DNA of 31,627 bases from a virus (IMGVR_UViG_3300030012_000506:1-31627); one strand, 5' to 3'. Counted from the stretch's first letter, positions 1 through 6,322 are shown. Notes: generated by a model from the letters alone, not told the origin. Made by a program: numbers and translations.

Positions 1-204
1 GAACGCCAGTGTAGAAAGTTTGGATACAAGCCTGATGACATCCTTGACTGGTTCCGCGAACGTTCATATAGATGTTGTTCAAAACGCCGTGGTTGGATAG
101 AAGGAGGCTGGAGCAAGGGTAAGGCGGATATGGACTTGTTCTTTGTACCAGAAGAATTTGGCACCGTGTTGGAACCCCGCCTGGAACTATTTCAAGAACA
201 GTAA
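1..204 (+). CDS. FkbM-family methyltransferase, C-terminal fragment
   Basis: The window opens inside this gene; 67 codons in frame 1 run to the TAA at 202-204. The fragment aligns by eye (about 40% identity) with the C-terminus of the full-length FkbM methyltransferase at 30347-31135: both have RQCRKF, then DW, YR-CSK, and the shared MDLFFVP followed by a Leu/Phe-rich end. FkbM enzymes are SAM-dependent O-methyltransferases, often acting on sugars or polyketides. The SAM-binding part lies outside the window, so catalytic competence cannot be judged. Repeat copy 1 begins at the next base after the stop. That the two genes are paralogues is direct; the substrate is unknown. Confidence 0.8.
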   Translation, partial: ERQCRKFGYKPDDILDWFRERSYRCCSKRRGWIEGGWSKGKADMDLFFVPEEFGTVLEPRLELFQEQ

Positions 205-310
205 CCCCAGTTTGGGCGAGATGAGTGACAACGCCACTCCGCAGGGGCCACCGTTCGCCACCGTAGGACGGTCTCTCAGGTCAGAAGGCTAGGTCACCGT
301 TGGTCTCACA
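205..310 (+). repeat. Structured ~100-nt repeat, copy 1 (candidate RNA element)
   Basis: The first 48 nt (205-252) and a second block of 36 nt (258-293) are identical to copy 2 at 31494-31582, separated by a variable 5-nt segment. Visible structure: hairpin GAGTG 223-227 with CACTC 235-239, and hairpin ACCGT 260-264 with ACGGT 268-272. GAGA 218-221 can pair with TCTC 274-277. CAACG in the first loop (229-233) can pair with CGTTG at 298-302 as a pseudoknot; CGTTGG stays conserved between copies while bases just before it vary. The CTCTCAGG segment recalls the glycine riboswitch core, but the match is partial. The element starts immediately after a stop codon in both copies. Strand is assigned from that context only. 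Confidence 0.6.
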
Positions 311-363
311 GTGAAAAAATCTGATGCTACGTTAGAATTACCATCTTTTACTCCATTTTTTAC

Positions 364-392
364 AGTATAACACGGTCAAGAGCCGTTGTCAA
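364..392 (-). promoter_or_regulatory. Sigma70-like promoter, leftward
   Basis: On the minus strand TTGACA (392-387) and TATACT (369-364) are separated by 17 nt, a near-consensus pair. Downstream comes GGAGTAAAAG and an ATG at 344 opening a five-codon ORF (MVILT, 344-327). Transcription would then read antisense through repeat copy 1. No real leftward gene lies between this promoter and the window edge, so the product may be a small RNA or a leader for a gene outside the window. Confidence 0.6.
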
Positions 393-402
393 CTGATTTT
401 GG

Positions 403-582
403 ATGGTTTTTCATGGTGAATTTACCCAAAAAATCTGGTTGACAGAACCATTTTCAGGGTGTATAGAGGCCTCAAACGTGGATTACCGTGATTTCTCCAA
501 GGTTTTCAAAGACTTAGGCGGTGGGGCCTATACGCATAAATCAAATATATATTGCCCTACAGATGCCTGTCACTGTGCCTAA
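403..582 (+). CDS. Small ORF, 59 residues, unknown function
   Basis: An ATG at 403 opens 59 codons to TAA at 580-582. The composition looks protein-like, with a Cys-rich C-terminus (CPTDACHC). There is no clear ribosome site before the ATG. An alternative GTG start at 478 would give 34 residues, and the rightward promoter at 439-467 would make that form nearly leaderless. The last 26 nt overlap the 3' end of the convergent gene at 557-1066. No family recognised. The call rests on an open frame in an otherwise empty 350-nt interval and is tentative. Confidence 0.35.
   Translation: MVFHGEFTQKIWLTEPFSGCIEASNVDYRDFSKVFKDLGGGAYTHKSNIYCPTDACHCA
439..467 (+). promoter_or_regulatory. Sigma70-like promoter, rightward
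   Basis: TTGACA at 439-444 and TATAGA at 462-467 with a 17-nt spacer. It points toward the convergent minus-strand gene at 557, so it would make either the short (34-residue) form of the small ORF or a non-coding/antisense RNA. It lies within the longer form of that ORF, so one of the two calls may be coincidental. Confidence 0.5.
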
Positions 583-1066
583 CGGTGTAATACCATATGC
601 CATTTGGTAGTGTTTGTACGTCATTTGTTTGTTCTTTTACTGCCGTTCTTACAGTATCCCAATCCCAATCATGTCCCATACAGTATCCACCTTGTTTTAC
701 TTTTGGTGTGTATGCTTCTATATCCTTACGTACACCTTCAGTGCTATGGTCTCCATCTATAAACACAAAGTCCAATTCATTATTATCTATATGCTGTGCC
801 ATATCCCAACTAATGCCTTCTAGTATCTTGTAATTGTTATATGGTTGTATGTTTTTAATAGTTTGTGTTTTGTTCTTCTTATGATCCCAATGTGGTTTGT
901 TGTATCCTTGTAGAGGTTGCCATGCGTCTATTAAGTATAAGAAACAGTCTGTGTGTTGTAATATATAACTGCTGGTCTCACCTTTCCATACACCTATTTC
1001 AGCACCTTTTGTCAGCGAATGTGTTTGAATAAACTTTGTTAGGGTATGTTTTCTATGTGTCATCAT
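557..1066 (-). CDS. Class I SAM-dependent methyltransferase (Methyltransf_24-like)
   Basis: 169 residues. The N-terminal half has a SAM-binding glycine motif, GAEIGVWKGETS (residues about 21-32). Later come DFVFIDGDH (about 99-107), typical of Methyltransf_24/TylF-like proteins, and GHDW (about 131-134), where that family often carries metal or catalytic residues. It is the last gene of the cassette 3441 to 557 and overlaps the preceding glycosyltransferase by 14 nt, so translation is probably coupled. The start is one of two adjacent ATGs after AAAAGG. The likely role is methylation of a sugar made or transferred by the neighbouring genes; the substrate is inferred only from context. Confidence 0.75.
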   Translation of the reverse strand: MMTHRKHTLTKFIQTHSLTKGAEIGVWKGETSSYILQHTDCFLYLIDAWQPLQGYNKPHWDHKKNKTQTIKNIQPYNNYKILEGISWDMAQHIDNNELDFVFIDGDHSTEGVRKDIEAYTPKVKQGGYCMGHDWDWDTVRTAVKEQTNDVQTLPNGIWYYTVRHSDRHL

Positions 1067-1829
1067 TCAAGCCTTTTATGTTTACGAGGGCGTTTGCTAC
1101 TGTCTTTGCGGTTATTCTCCACATAGTTGCTACACAGTCTTGGCATTGTCTATGTACAGTATAGCAGGGGCCATGACGTTCATAATCATATATGTTGGCT
1201 TGTGTGTCATATCCTAGGCGGCGATAGTCTGTACAGCTTCCCCAAATTGTAACGCAGTCTGTGCCTGTGTATGCTGAAGCGTGATGCCAAAATCCATCTG
1301 TTGTAACTACTGCGTCAGCTCTTGCTACCACTGCCAAACTACTTCTTATATTGTCTGTTGTATAAGTGTGTACACCTTTGTATGTTGCGGGTCTTTCTTC
1401 ATGTGTTAGGCGAACTAGATCCCAATCATAGTCTGATAAGATGTTTGCTAATCCTTGCCAATGATACCATGTTTTGTTTACATCATGATGACTGCCTTGT
1501 CCTTTAGGGTCTGGACATAACAGTACGAACTTGTTGTGTCTTGATTCAATATCATGTACTAGGTCCCAGTCTGATCCTTTACAAATGTCTGTTATTGGTG
1601 TTGTAGGAGGAGTAGGTGCCCATCCCGTAAACTGGTACCAACGTGCCCAACGATCATCTTTGTGTTGTAGTTCATCTAATGGCACGCCTTTTGTTTGTAC
1701 AAACGCCAAGTGTTTCCATAAGCCTTCACTTGCCCTATGAGGTATAGGTCTTGTTTTCCTAGTAGGTGTTACTGTACATTGCTGTTGTTCTGCGTCTCTA
1801 ATCCACAGTAGATCGTCACCGTATCCCAT
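1053..1829 (-). CDS. GT9-like (heptosyltransferase-type) glycosyltransferase
   Basis: 258 residues. The N-terminus starts GYGDDLLW, similar to the glycine-rich opening loop of GT-B enzymes. The C-terminal half contains ADAVVTTDG-HHASAYTG-VTIWGSC (about residues 170-205), the pattern of GT9 heptosyltransferases, where an acceptor/donor loop precedes a conserved His, a Gly and 'xxxWG'. It is shorter than typical GT9 proteins (around 320-350 residues), with a reduced N-terminal domain. It overlaps the amidotransferase stop by 14 nt and the next methyltransferase by 14 nt. Likely transfers a sugar in a phage-directed glycan pathway. Family assignment is fair; donor and acceptor are unknown. Confidence 0.6.
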   Translation of the reverse strand: MGYGDDLLWIRDAEQQQCTVTPTRKTRPIPHRASEGLWKHLAFVQTKGVPLDELQHKDDRWARWYQFTGWAPTPPTTPITDICKGSDWDLVHDIESRHNKFVLLCPDPKGQGSHHDVNKTWYHWQGLANILSDYDWDLVRLTHEERPATYKGVHTYTTDNIRSSLAVVARADAVVTTDGFWHHASAYTGTDCVTIWGSCTDYRRLGYDTQANIYDYERHGPCYTVHRQCQDCVATMWRITAKTVANALVNIKGLNDDT

Positions 1830-3441
1830 AGTGTTGTTTCCATTTCCCGTACATTTCCATTGCTGGTTGGTCCTTGGGTATCTGTCTCCATTGCTGTATT
1901 GGAGAGGTCCAACCCGTCTTTGATTTGTTTATGATGTAGTCTGGCAGTAGGTCTTTGTATGCTGTCTTGGTCATGCCCTTGCGTCCTAGTTCAACTTTTG
2001 CCTGTGGGTCTATGTTCATACAGTATGTCATTAACTGTTTACTTGCCCAGGGAAAACGTCCTTCCATTCCGTACAACATACCCAATCTATCATTACGGCG
2101 GAAGAAATCTTCCGCACAGTTACCTATTTGATCCATGCGTTGGTATGCCGCAAGTGCGTATGTGTGTTGTAGATTCTTGAAAGGTCCATGTGCTAGGAAC
2201 TCCGCTAGGTTGTCCTTGCTTATCTTTGTAGGTATGCGTGGTGGACGTACAAGTCTTGACAGCCATGCCCGTACTGTACTGCGATACTCTGGTTGAAAGC
2301 TCTTGTGTGTTGCTGTTTTGCTTTGGAACTTGAAGTAGGCAGGATAGCCCAATGTAAGTTCATCTCCCATGTCTCCTGCTAGGGTTATCACTGTACCAGC
2401 GTCTGCCATTGCTTTGTTTACCTGTTGATACATTGGTATTGACCAATTGTACAGTGGTTCCTCACAGGCTTGCCATGCTGAGTCAAGGAACTGTTCCCAA
2501 TCTTTCTGTGTGTGTAATACTTCCGTGTGTGTTGTGCCCAAGTGTTTAGCTAACTGTTTGGCACAGTCTGCGTCTGAATTGTAGTCTTCTCCGCCTTGTG
2601 GATTTGGTGATACCCTTGACGTAAATGTTCTTATGCCAGGCTCTATCTCCTGTGCGTGTAAGCCTACTATGGCTGAGTCCATGCCTCCACTTAGGAATAT
2701 ACCACGCTGTCTAACACCTCGCATACAACGGTGTACAGAGGCCTTTACCTGTTCAACAAACTCCTGTGGGCGAAAGTAATCTTCTTCAGTGCCTATTACT
2801 ATGTCTCTACGTTCTCCTACAAGTTCTGATCTACGAAACGTAAGTGTTTCTCCAGGCAGTACCTTGTATATGCCATTGTAAAATGAATATTGTGTAACGT
2901 TGAGTCCTGAATAGGCGAAACAGGCCTCCGCCATTGGATTCACTGTTTCGCCTCCGTGTATCAGTGCCTTTACTTCAGAAGCGAACTCTATTCCCTTAAG
3001 GCCTGAGTGACGATAGTACAATGGCTTGATACCCACGTGATCTCTTGACAGAGTTACGGTAAGTTTCTGTGAGTCCCAAAAGGCGAATGCGTGTTGGCTG
3101 TCAATCTGTTCAACAAATTGTAGTCCAAACTCATCTAGCCCCCATGCGAGCAGTTCAGTATCACACTGAGTCTTTGGTAGGAAAACTTTATGATATTTCG
3201 CACACAGCTCGTCATAGTTGAATATCTCGCCATTGTACACCAACACATTGCCCTTTGGTGTGCGCCAAGGCTGTGTTGACGTATGTGCTGAGTCTGTTAT
3301 AGCTAGGAGATTGTGTCCTAATGTTACACATTTGTTGTCTGTGTACACGGAGCTGGCATCAGGACCTCTATGACCGCATTTTACCATCATGTCTCTGACG
3401 TAGGTCTCATCAACCCAAGTTATACCGTAAACTCCGCACAT
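1816..3441 (-). CDS. asnB: Glutamine-hydrolysing asparagine synthetase-like amidotransferase
   Basis: 541 residues, close to the usual 550-630 for AsnB. MCGVYGIT places the catalytic Cys at position 2 of a class II glutaminase domain, which fixes the ATG start. The synthetase domain has the ATP pyrophosphatase loop FLSGGMDSA near residue 250 and a GDMGDE motif later. Both active sites look intact. AsnB makes asparagine from aspartate, glutamine and ATP, but homologues in surface-polysaccharide clusters amidate uronic acids; the GT9-like and methyltransferase genes coupled downstream favour that role here. No ribosome site precedes the ATG: the late-promoter octamer ends 6 nt upstream, so the mRNA may be leaderless. 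Confidence 0.88.
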   Translation of the reverse strand: MCGVYGITWVDETYVRDMMVKCGHRGPDASSVYTDNKCVTLGHNLLAITDSAHTSTQPWRTPKGNVLVYNGEIFNYDELCAKYHKVFLPKTQCDTELLAWGLDEFGLQFVEQIDSQHAFAFWDSQKLTVTLSRDHVGIKPLYYRHSGLKGIEFASEVKALIHGGETVNPMAEACFAYSGLNVTQYSFYNGIYKVLPGETLTFRRSELVGERRDIVIGTEEDYFRPQEFVEQVKASVHRCMRGVRQRGIFLSGGMDSAIVGLHAQEIEPGIRTFTSRVSPNPQGGEDYNSDADCAKQLAKHLGTTHTEVLHTQKDWEQFLDSAWQACEEPLYNWSIPMYQQVNKAMADAGTVITLAGDMGDELTLGYPAYFKFQSKTATHKSFQPEYRSTVRAWLSRLVRPPRIPTKISKDNLAEFLAHGPFKNLQHTYALAAYQRMDQIGNCAEDFFRRNDRLGMLYGMEGRFPWASKQLMTYCMNIDPQAKVELGRKGMTKTAYKDLLPDYIINKSKTGWTSPIQQWRQIPKDQPAMEMYGKWKQHYGIR

Positions 3442-3446
3442 GAAAG

Positions 3447-3454
3447 TATTTATG
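3447..3454 (-). promoter_or_regulatory. Late promoter motif CATAAATA before the amidotransferase
   Basis: Reading leftward, CATAAATA is followed by CTTTC and then the ATG at 3441. T4-type late promoters start transcription about six bases after the octamer, which would put +1 at or next to the start codon. The same octamer core lies in most other minus-strand gaps of this window. Confidence 0.6.
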
Positions 3455-3486
3455 TAGATAGAATGTAGGAAGTAGCTAACAAGACT

Positions 3487-3516
3487 TTGAAGTCAATATG
3501 TGTACCAAGTTACAAC
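3487..3516 (+). promoter_or_regulatory. Possible sigma70-like promoter, rightward
   Basis: TTGAAG at 3487-3492 and TACAAC at 3511-3516 with an 18-nt spacer, followed by TAGGAG at 3525-3530 and an ATG at 3538. Weaker than the other plus-strand promoters, but the ribosome site has the same AGGAGTAAA form as the genes at 30025 and 31255. Confidence 0.35.
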
Positions 3517-3537
3517 AGTTTAGATTAGGAGTAAAAA

Positions 3538-3573
3538 ATGTCTGAAGGTACACATTCAATGGCATTAGGTTAG
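3538..3573 (+). CDS. 11-codon mini-ORF with strong ribosome site
   Basis: MSEGTHSMALG, preceded by TAGGAGTAAAAA. The stop codon sits in the left arm of a perfect 9-bp hairpin (3565-3598). No downstream plus-strand gene is evident, so a leader-peptide role cannot be confirmed. It may be a small-RNA-like transcript or a remnant of a plus-strand early gene whose start survives. Confidence 0.3.
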   Translation: MSEGTHSMALG

Positions 3574-3666
3574 ATAATTTGTAGACAGCCTAACCTAAAC
3601 TACTTCCTACACTAATACTTATCTCTTTGAGGCATAACCAGTGTAAAACTGACTGTTTTTGCTACA

Positions 3667-3852
3667 TCAAAGCCAAACTGCGTTTGTCTTACTTCGCCAC
3701 TTGCGTGTCTCGTACTTGCTATCGCTCAAACTAAAATAGGAGTAATTGTATTGCTTGATGTTGGTGATCCTGAAGTCATACGGAACCTATTGTAAGGTTC
3801 CGTCATGCTTGATGTTTACATCACCTTCGCACACTTGGAAACGGGTGTTTGT
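3667..3852 (-). pseudogene. Protein-like reading frame interrupted by an amber codon
   Basis: One minus-strand frame is open from 3852 to a TGA at 3667-3669 except for a TAG at 3787-3789. The translation looks protein-like on both sides: FQVCEGDVNIKHDGTLQ, stop, then VPYDFRITNIKQYNYSYF and a basic Trp-containing end. There is no convincing start or ribosome site. The TAG lies in the loop and arm boundary of a perfect 9-bp hairpin (3780-3803). This could be a decayed small gene, a readthrough product, or chance. Low confidence. Confidence 0.25.
3752..3816. repeat. 11-nt direct repeats flanking a perfect hairpin
   Basis: TGCTTGATGTT occurs at 3752-3762 and again at 3806-3816. Between them is a hairpin with 9-bp arms, ACGGAACCT (3780-3788) and AGGTTCCGT (3795-3803), and a 6-nt loop. 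The second direct repeat overlaps a further palindrome, TGATGTTTACATCA. The spacing resembles a multi-site operator or a structured RNA; no T-run follows on either strand. Confidence 0.5.
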
Positions 3853-3937
3853 TCACTGTCCTTGGGATCCAACGCTTCTCCCTACCCGTCGTGTCACTGC
3901 TTCGCAGTCTATACTCTCGTTCCTAGTTGTATAGTTT

Positions 3938-4051
3938 TTAGGACTGTATGTGCGTCTTGGCAAGCTCTGAACAGATGTTTCTTCTGCCCTCAATGCCGTG
4001 TTTCAAGGACGCTATATCTTGCCTATATGTATATGATTGTTTTTTTGCCAT
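3938..4051 (-). CDS. Small ORF, 37 residues, basic
   Basis: An ATG at 4051 follows a CATAAATA late motif (4074-4067) by 15 nt, with GTAGGCAGAAA as a weak ribosome site. The product starts MAKKQSYTYRQDI and is Lys/Arg-rich, ending before TAA at 3938-3940. It is the only ORF at a suitable distance from this motif. No family recognised. The rest of the interval 3442-3937 holds repeats, a mini-ORF and an interrupted frame but no convincing full gene. Confidence 0.4.
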   Translation of the reverse strand: MAKKQSYTYRQDIASLKHGIEGRRNICSELAKTHIQS

Positions 4052-4066
4052 TTTCTGCCTACAAAG

Positions 4067-4074
4067 TATTTATG
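4067..4074 (-). promoter_or_regulatory. Late promoter motif CATAAATA, inside a small palindrome
   Basis: The octamer is framed by ACAAAG (4061-4066) and CTTTGT (4075-4080), an exact inverted repeat. It lies just after the zinc ribbon gene (stop at 4094) and would drive transcription into the 3442-4060 interval, supporting the 37-residue ORF or an untranslated RNA there. Confidence 0.55.
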
Positions 4075-4093
4075 CTTTGTGCCAAAAAAGGTG

Positions 4094-4348
4094 TTAAAAG
4101 TGGAATGTGTGCTTGTTCAAAAACCTATTGCTGTGCCACGCTGTAAAGCATTTGGTACACTTATATTTGTACATTTGCTTGTCAATACCATACAGATGCC
4201 TAAACTTCATGTCATTGCCTGTTTGTGTTATGTTGATGTGTATATGGTCAAATCCACAAGCAGGGCAAGTTCTATGATCATTATAATGATCACACCTCAG
4301 TTGGTTCTCAACTGGATCATATGTAAATTTTCTGCCCATGCCCTTCAT
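4094..4348 (-). CDS. Small zinc-ribbon protein
   Basis: 84 residues, or 81 if the second ATG (MGRKF) is used. Two CxxC knuckles, CPAC (about 28-31) and CTKC (about 64-67), with a Cys and several His between them, form a zinc-ribbon pattern common in small phage regulators and nucleic-acid-binding proteins. It follows the fibre-like gene by 25 nt. TATAAAG lies in that gap, an imperfect relative of the late motif. Function unknown; a DNA- or RNA-binding role is an inference from the fold. Confidence 0.6.
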   Translation of the reverse strand: MKGMGRKFTYDPVENQLRCDHYNDHRTCPACGFDHIHINITQTGNDMKFRHLYGIDKQMYKYKCTKCFTAWHSNRFLNKHTFHF

Positions 4349-4372
4349 GTCAATACTTCTGACCTTTATACT

Positions 4373-4825
4373 TTATGACGTAGCTATTGCGTTTCCAATG
4401 CTTACAACTTTCCAAGTAGGATTGCCTGCTGAATCATCTTCTATCACTGCCACTGCCAAACATTCTGTTCCTGCGTCACCGTTTGAACAAAAAGCAATAT
4501 CACCTTGTGTGATATCTGTCCTTGCGTTCAATTGTGCTACAGTTTGTGGATTTAGTTTGAGAATATGCTCCAAAATAACCTTGTCTGTAGAAGGATCTAA
4601 TGTTAGATTATTACCTGAAGAACTGTTTAGTTCATCTGGTATTTGTGCGGCAGGTATTAAAGTGTTTGAGTCAAGCGAAGCCACTCCATTAGCAGTTGCT
4701 TTACCATCAATAACATTTTTTAATTCGTCAAATGCCGCTTTGATGTCACCTCTAGCCAAAGCTGGAGAATCTGTGCCACTGTCTAAGTTAGTTGTTACTA
4801 CATTGCTTGATGTTGCCCATCCCAT
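4373..4825 (-). CDS. Fibre-like structural protein with shared N-terminal module
   Basis: 150 residues. The N-terminus (LDSGTDSPALARGDIKAAFD, about 14-33) matches the N-termini of the proteins at 4838-5458 and 23906-24526 in the pattern D-x-x-D, then AR, then DIK or QLK and a helical tail, suggesting a common attachment module. A second part has ASLDSNTLIPAAQIP, a string frequent in phage tail-fibre proteins next to trimerisation segments. It carries one DSAG tetrapeptide in EDDSAGN near residue 133. Likely an accessory fibre or tail-tip protein downstream of the J-like gene. No enzyme motif seen. Confidence 0.55.
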   Translation of the reverse strand: MGWATSSNVVTTNLDSGTDSPALARGDIKAAFDELKNVIDGKATANGVASLDSNTLIPAAQIPDELNSSSGNNLTLDPSTDKVILEHILKLNPQTVAQLNARTDITQGDIAFCSNGDAGTECLAVAVIEDDSAGNPTWKVVSIGNAIATS

Positions 4826-4837
4826 ATTATACCTCCT

Positions 4838-5458
4838 CTATGATGTGGTTAGCCTTTGTATTAGTATTCTAATAATTGGACTACCTGTTGTTTGTCCTTG
4901 TTCCTTAAACGTTACAGTCTGTGGTGCTGATGGTACATTGTTTATCAACGCAACGTCAAAGTCATTATTACCGTTGCTTTCAACAATACCAAACAAGGTA
5001 CAGCTATCGCTACTTCTATTCATTTCTCGTCTAGCAAATTCTTCAGCACCGTCCTTGTTGAATATTATTTGAAAATTAGTACCTAAGTTTGTTGCGGCAG
5101 GACTTTGTATTTCATAATATGTTTCTACAAAAATGCTGTGTTTACCAGTTGCTAATTTAAAGTCGCTAAACAAGCCAGTACTGTCTCCGTTAATAGTTAC
5201 AAAGCCTGATGGATCTTCTAAACCTGTGTAGGTAAAATTTGTTGTTTGATTTGACGTACTTACACCGTTTGAAAAGTTATTTGCTTTGTCTCCTGTGATC
5301 AAAGCTGTAGCACTTGTGCCTCCTAATAGACCTGCGTTAAAGTCCGCGGCAATGGTGTTAAAACTGTCTACCAAAGTTTTAAGTTGTGGTCTTGCGTCTT
5401 TTAAGCTGTCATCATCGTTGTCAAATGGCGTATTGCTTGGTAAATTTACTGTACTCAT
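4838..5458 (-). CDS. Fibre-like structural protein, jelly-roll-like C-terminus
   Basis: 206 residues. The N-terminal stretch (FDNDDDSLKDARPQLKTLVD, about 12-31) shares the AR-x-x-[IL]K module with the genes at 4373 and 23906. The C-terminal 120 residues are rich in alternating hydrophobic strands, ending IIRILIQRL, as in C1q-like or jelly-roll fibre tips; the 23906 protein ends similarly (AFIRISKY). A GDSTG variant of the DSAG motif is present near residue 90. The ATG overlaps the stop of the upstream gene by one base (TAATG), so translation is coupled. Likely a host-contact or virion-decoration protein. Confidence 0.5.
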   Translation of the reverse strand: MSTVNLPSNTPFDNDDDSLKDARPQLKTLVDSFNTIAADFNAGLLGGTSATALITGDKANNFSNGVSTSNQTTNFTYTGLEDPSGFVTINGDSTGLFSDFKLATGKHSIFVETYYEIQSPAATNLGTNFQIIFNKDGAEEFARREMNRSSDSCTLFGIVESNGNNDFDVALINNVPSAPQTVTFKEQGQTTGSPIIRILIQRLTTS

Positions 5459-6321
5459 TATGCTTCCCTAATGGACCCTGTACTGTCCGTTGATATTTGT
5501 TTCATTCCTGTTACGATTGCGTCAAATGTACAATCAATATTTTTTCTAGCACCAAACGTATTAGCGTCAAATATATTTAACGTTGGCGGCGTAGTGGATT
5601 TATCAATAAAGATAAACGGTGTTACACCTGTGTCCAATAAGAAATAATTACCATCACCACTATCTCCTTCAACCACATAATCATCTGCCACGTATTTTGA
5701 CACAACAGTATGTGGTTGCGTAATTATTGCTTCTACGCTACCAATTCCGCTTACAGAGCCTGCGTCTAATTGACGTATGCCTACTGATCCTGACAGTGTG
5801 CTACTGTCTAGGTCATTTACTGTTCTTGTAATCTTATCTGATGATAGTTGTACGTTAATGTTCTTGATAAATGGCATTATAAACGTATTTTCATCATCTG
5901 TAACGCCAGCACTGTCTTCGTCATTGTCAACTGAAACAGTTACAATAAAAAATCTTGCCTTTATTGCTTCTACTGAACTTGTGTTTGGACTAATTGTAAC
6001 GCTGGTAGGACTGTCTATTGCTCCGCCACTGCTGTCAATGGTGTTACCATGTTGTATTGTAATTGTAGCTGAATGGCTTGCGTCAACAGTAATCAAAGGA
6101 TTTACCAACTGTACTGATCCATTGTCAATGATGTCTGTTGTAAATGTTAATGGTAGCTCTGGTTCAATTGGTACGCCTAATGAAATACCATTACTATCCC
6201 AAAACTGCCAAGCGTCCCAATCAGTACCTGTGCTATCACCAAGATATGTGTTCCAAGTAACAGTTGTCTTTGCTTGGTAGTAGCCTTCGCCTCTATTAAA
6301 ATATCCGTTACCTGTTGCCAT
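5458..6321 (-). CDS. Tail fibre-like structural protein
   Basis: 287 residues, beginning one base after the J-like tail tip gene. The N-terminal region (TVTWNTYLGDSTGTDWDAWQ) and the predominance of short Thr/Ser/Val strands suggest an all-beta fibre or tail-tip accessory protein. It contains DSAG in DEDSAGV near residue 143 and variants DSTG (twice) and DSSG. Position after J corresponds to where siphoviruses encode fibres or proteins that assemble on the tip. No catalytic motif or recognised domain. Confidence 0.5.
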   Translation of the reverse strand: MATGNGYFNRGEGYYQAKTTVTWNTYLGDSTGTDWDAWQFWDSNGISLGVPIEPELPLTFTTDIIDNGSVQLVNPLITVDASHSATITIQHGNTIDSSGGAIDSPTSVTISPNTSSVEAIKARFFIVTVSVDNDEDSAGVTDDENTFIMPFIKNINVQLSSDKITRTVNDLDSSTLSGSVGIRQLDAGSVSGIGSVEAIITQPHTVVSKYVADDYVVEGDSGDGNYFLLDTGVTPFIFIDKSTTPPTLNIFDANTFGARKNIDCTFDAIVTGMKQISTDSTGSIREA

Positions 6322-6322
6322 C

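Larger units (their letters stand above)
3464..3611. repeat. Nested perfect inverted repeats around a mini-ORF
   Basis: A 12-nt arm TGTAGGAAGTAG (3464-3475) has its exact reverse complement at 3600-3611. Inside lies a second perfect pair, TTAGGTTAG (3565-3573) with CTAACCTAA (3590-3598). The inner left arm contains the stop codon of the 11-codon ORF at 3538. No T-run follows, so this is not a standard intrinsic terminator. It may be a structured leader, a processing site or an operator. Confidence 0.6.

Noticed and set aside
205-310. Assignment of the repeat as a true glycine riboswitch
   Set aside because: CTCTCAGG and the hairpin order are similar, but the purine-rich conserved core between the two hairpins does not match fully, and no glycine-related gene follows. 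Kept only as a resemblance.
3746-3934. Plus-strand ORF of 62 codons with TTG start after TAGGAG
   Set aside because: The spacing from the ribosome site is only 3 nt, the product is Cys/Pro/Trp-rich with no recognisable pattern, and no promoter was found. The same region reads better on the minus strand.
3805-4378. Two overlapping plus-strand ORFs of 113 codons each
   Set aside because: No ribosome sites, Cys/Val-rich composition, and overlap with the zinc ribbon gene and late motif on the other strand. Likely shadows.
4838-6321. GDSTG strings as lipase/esterase GDSL motifs
   Set aside because: The surrounding residues are loop-like and vary, no downstream catalytic Asp-His block is visible, and the strings fit the DSAG-type recurrence better.
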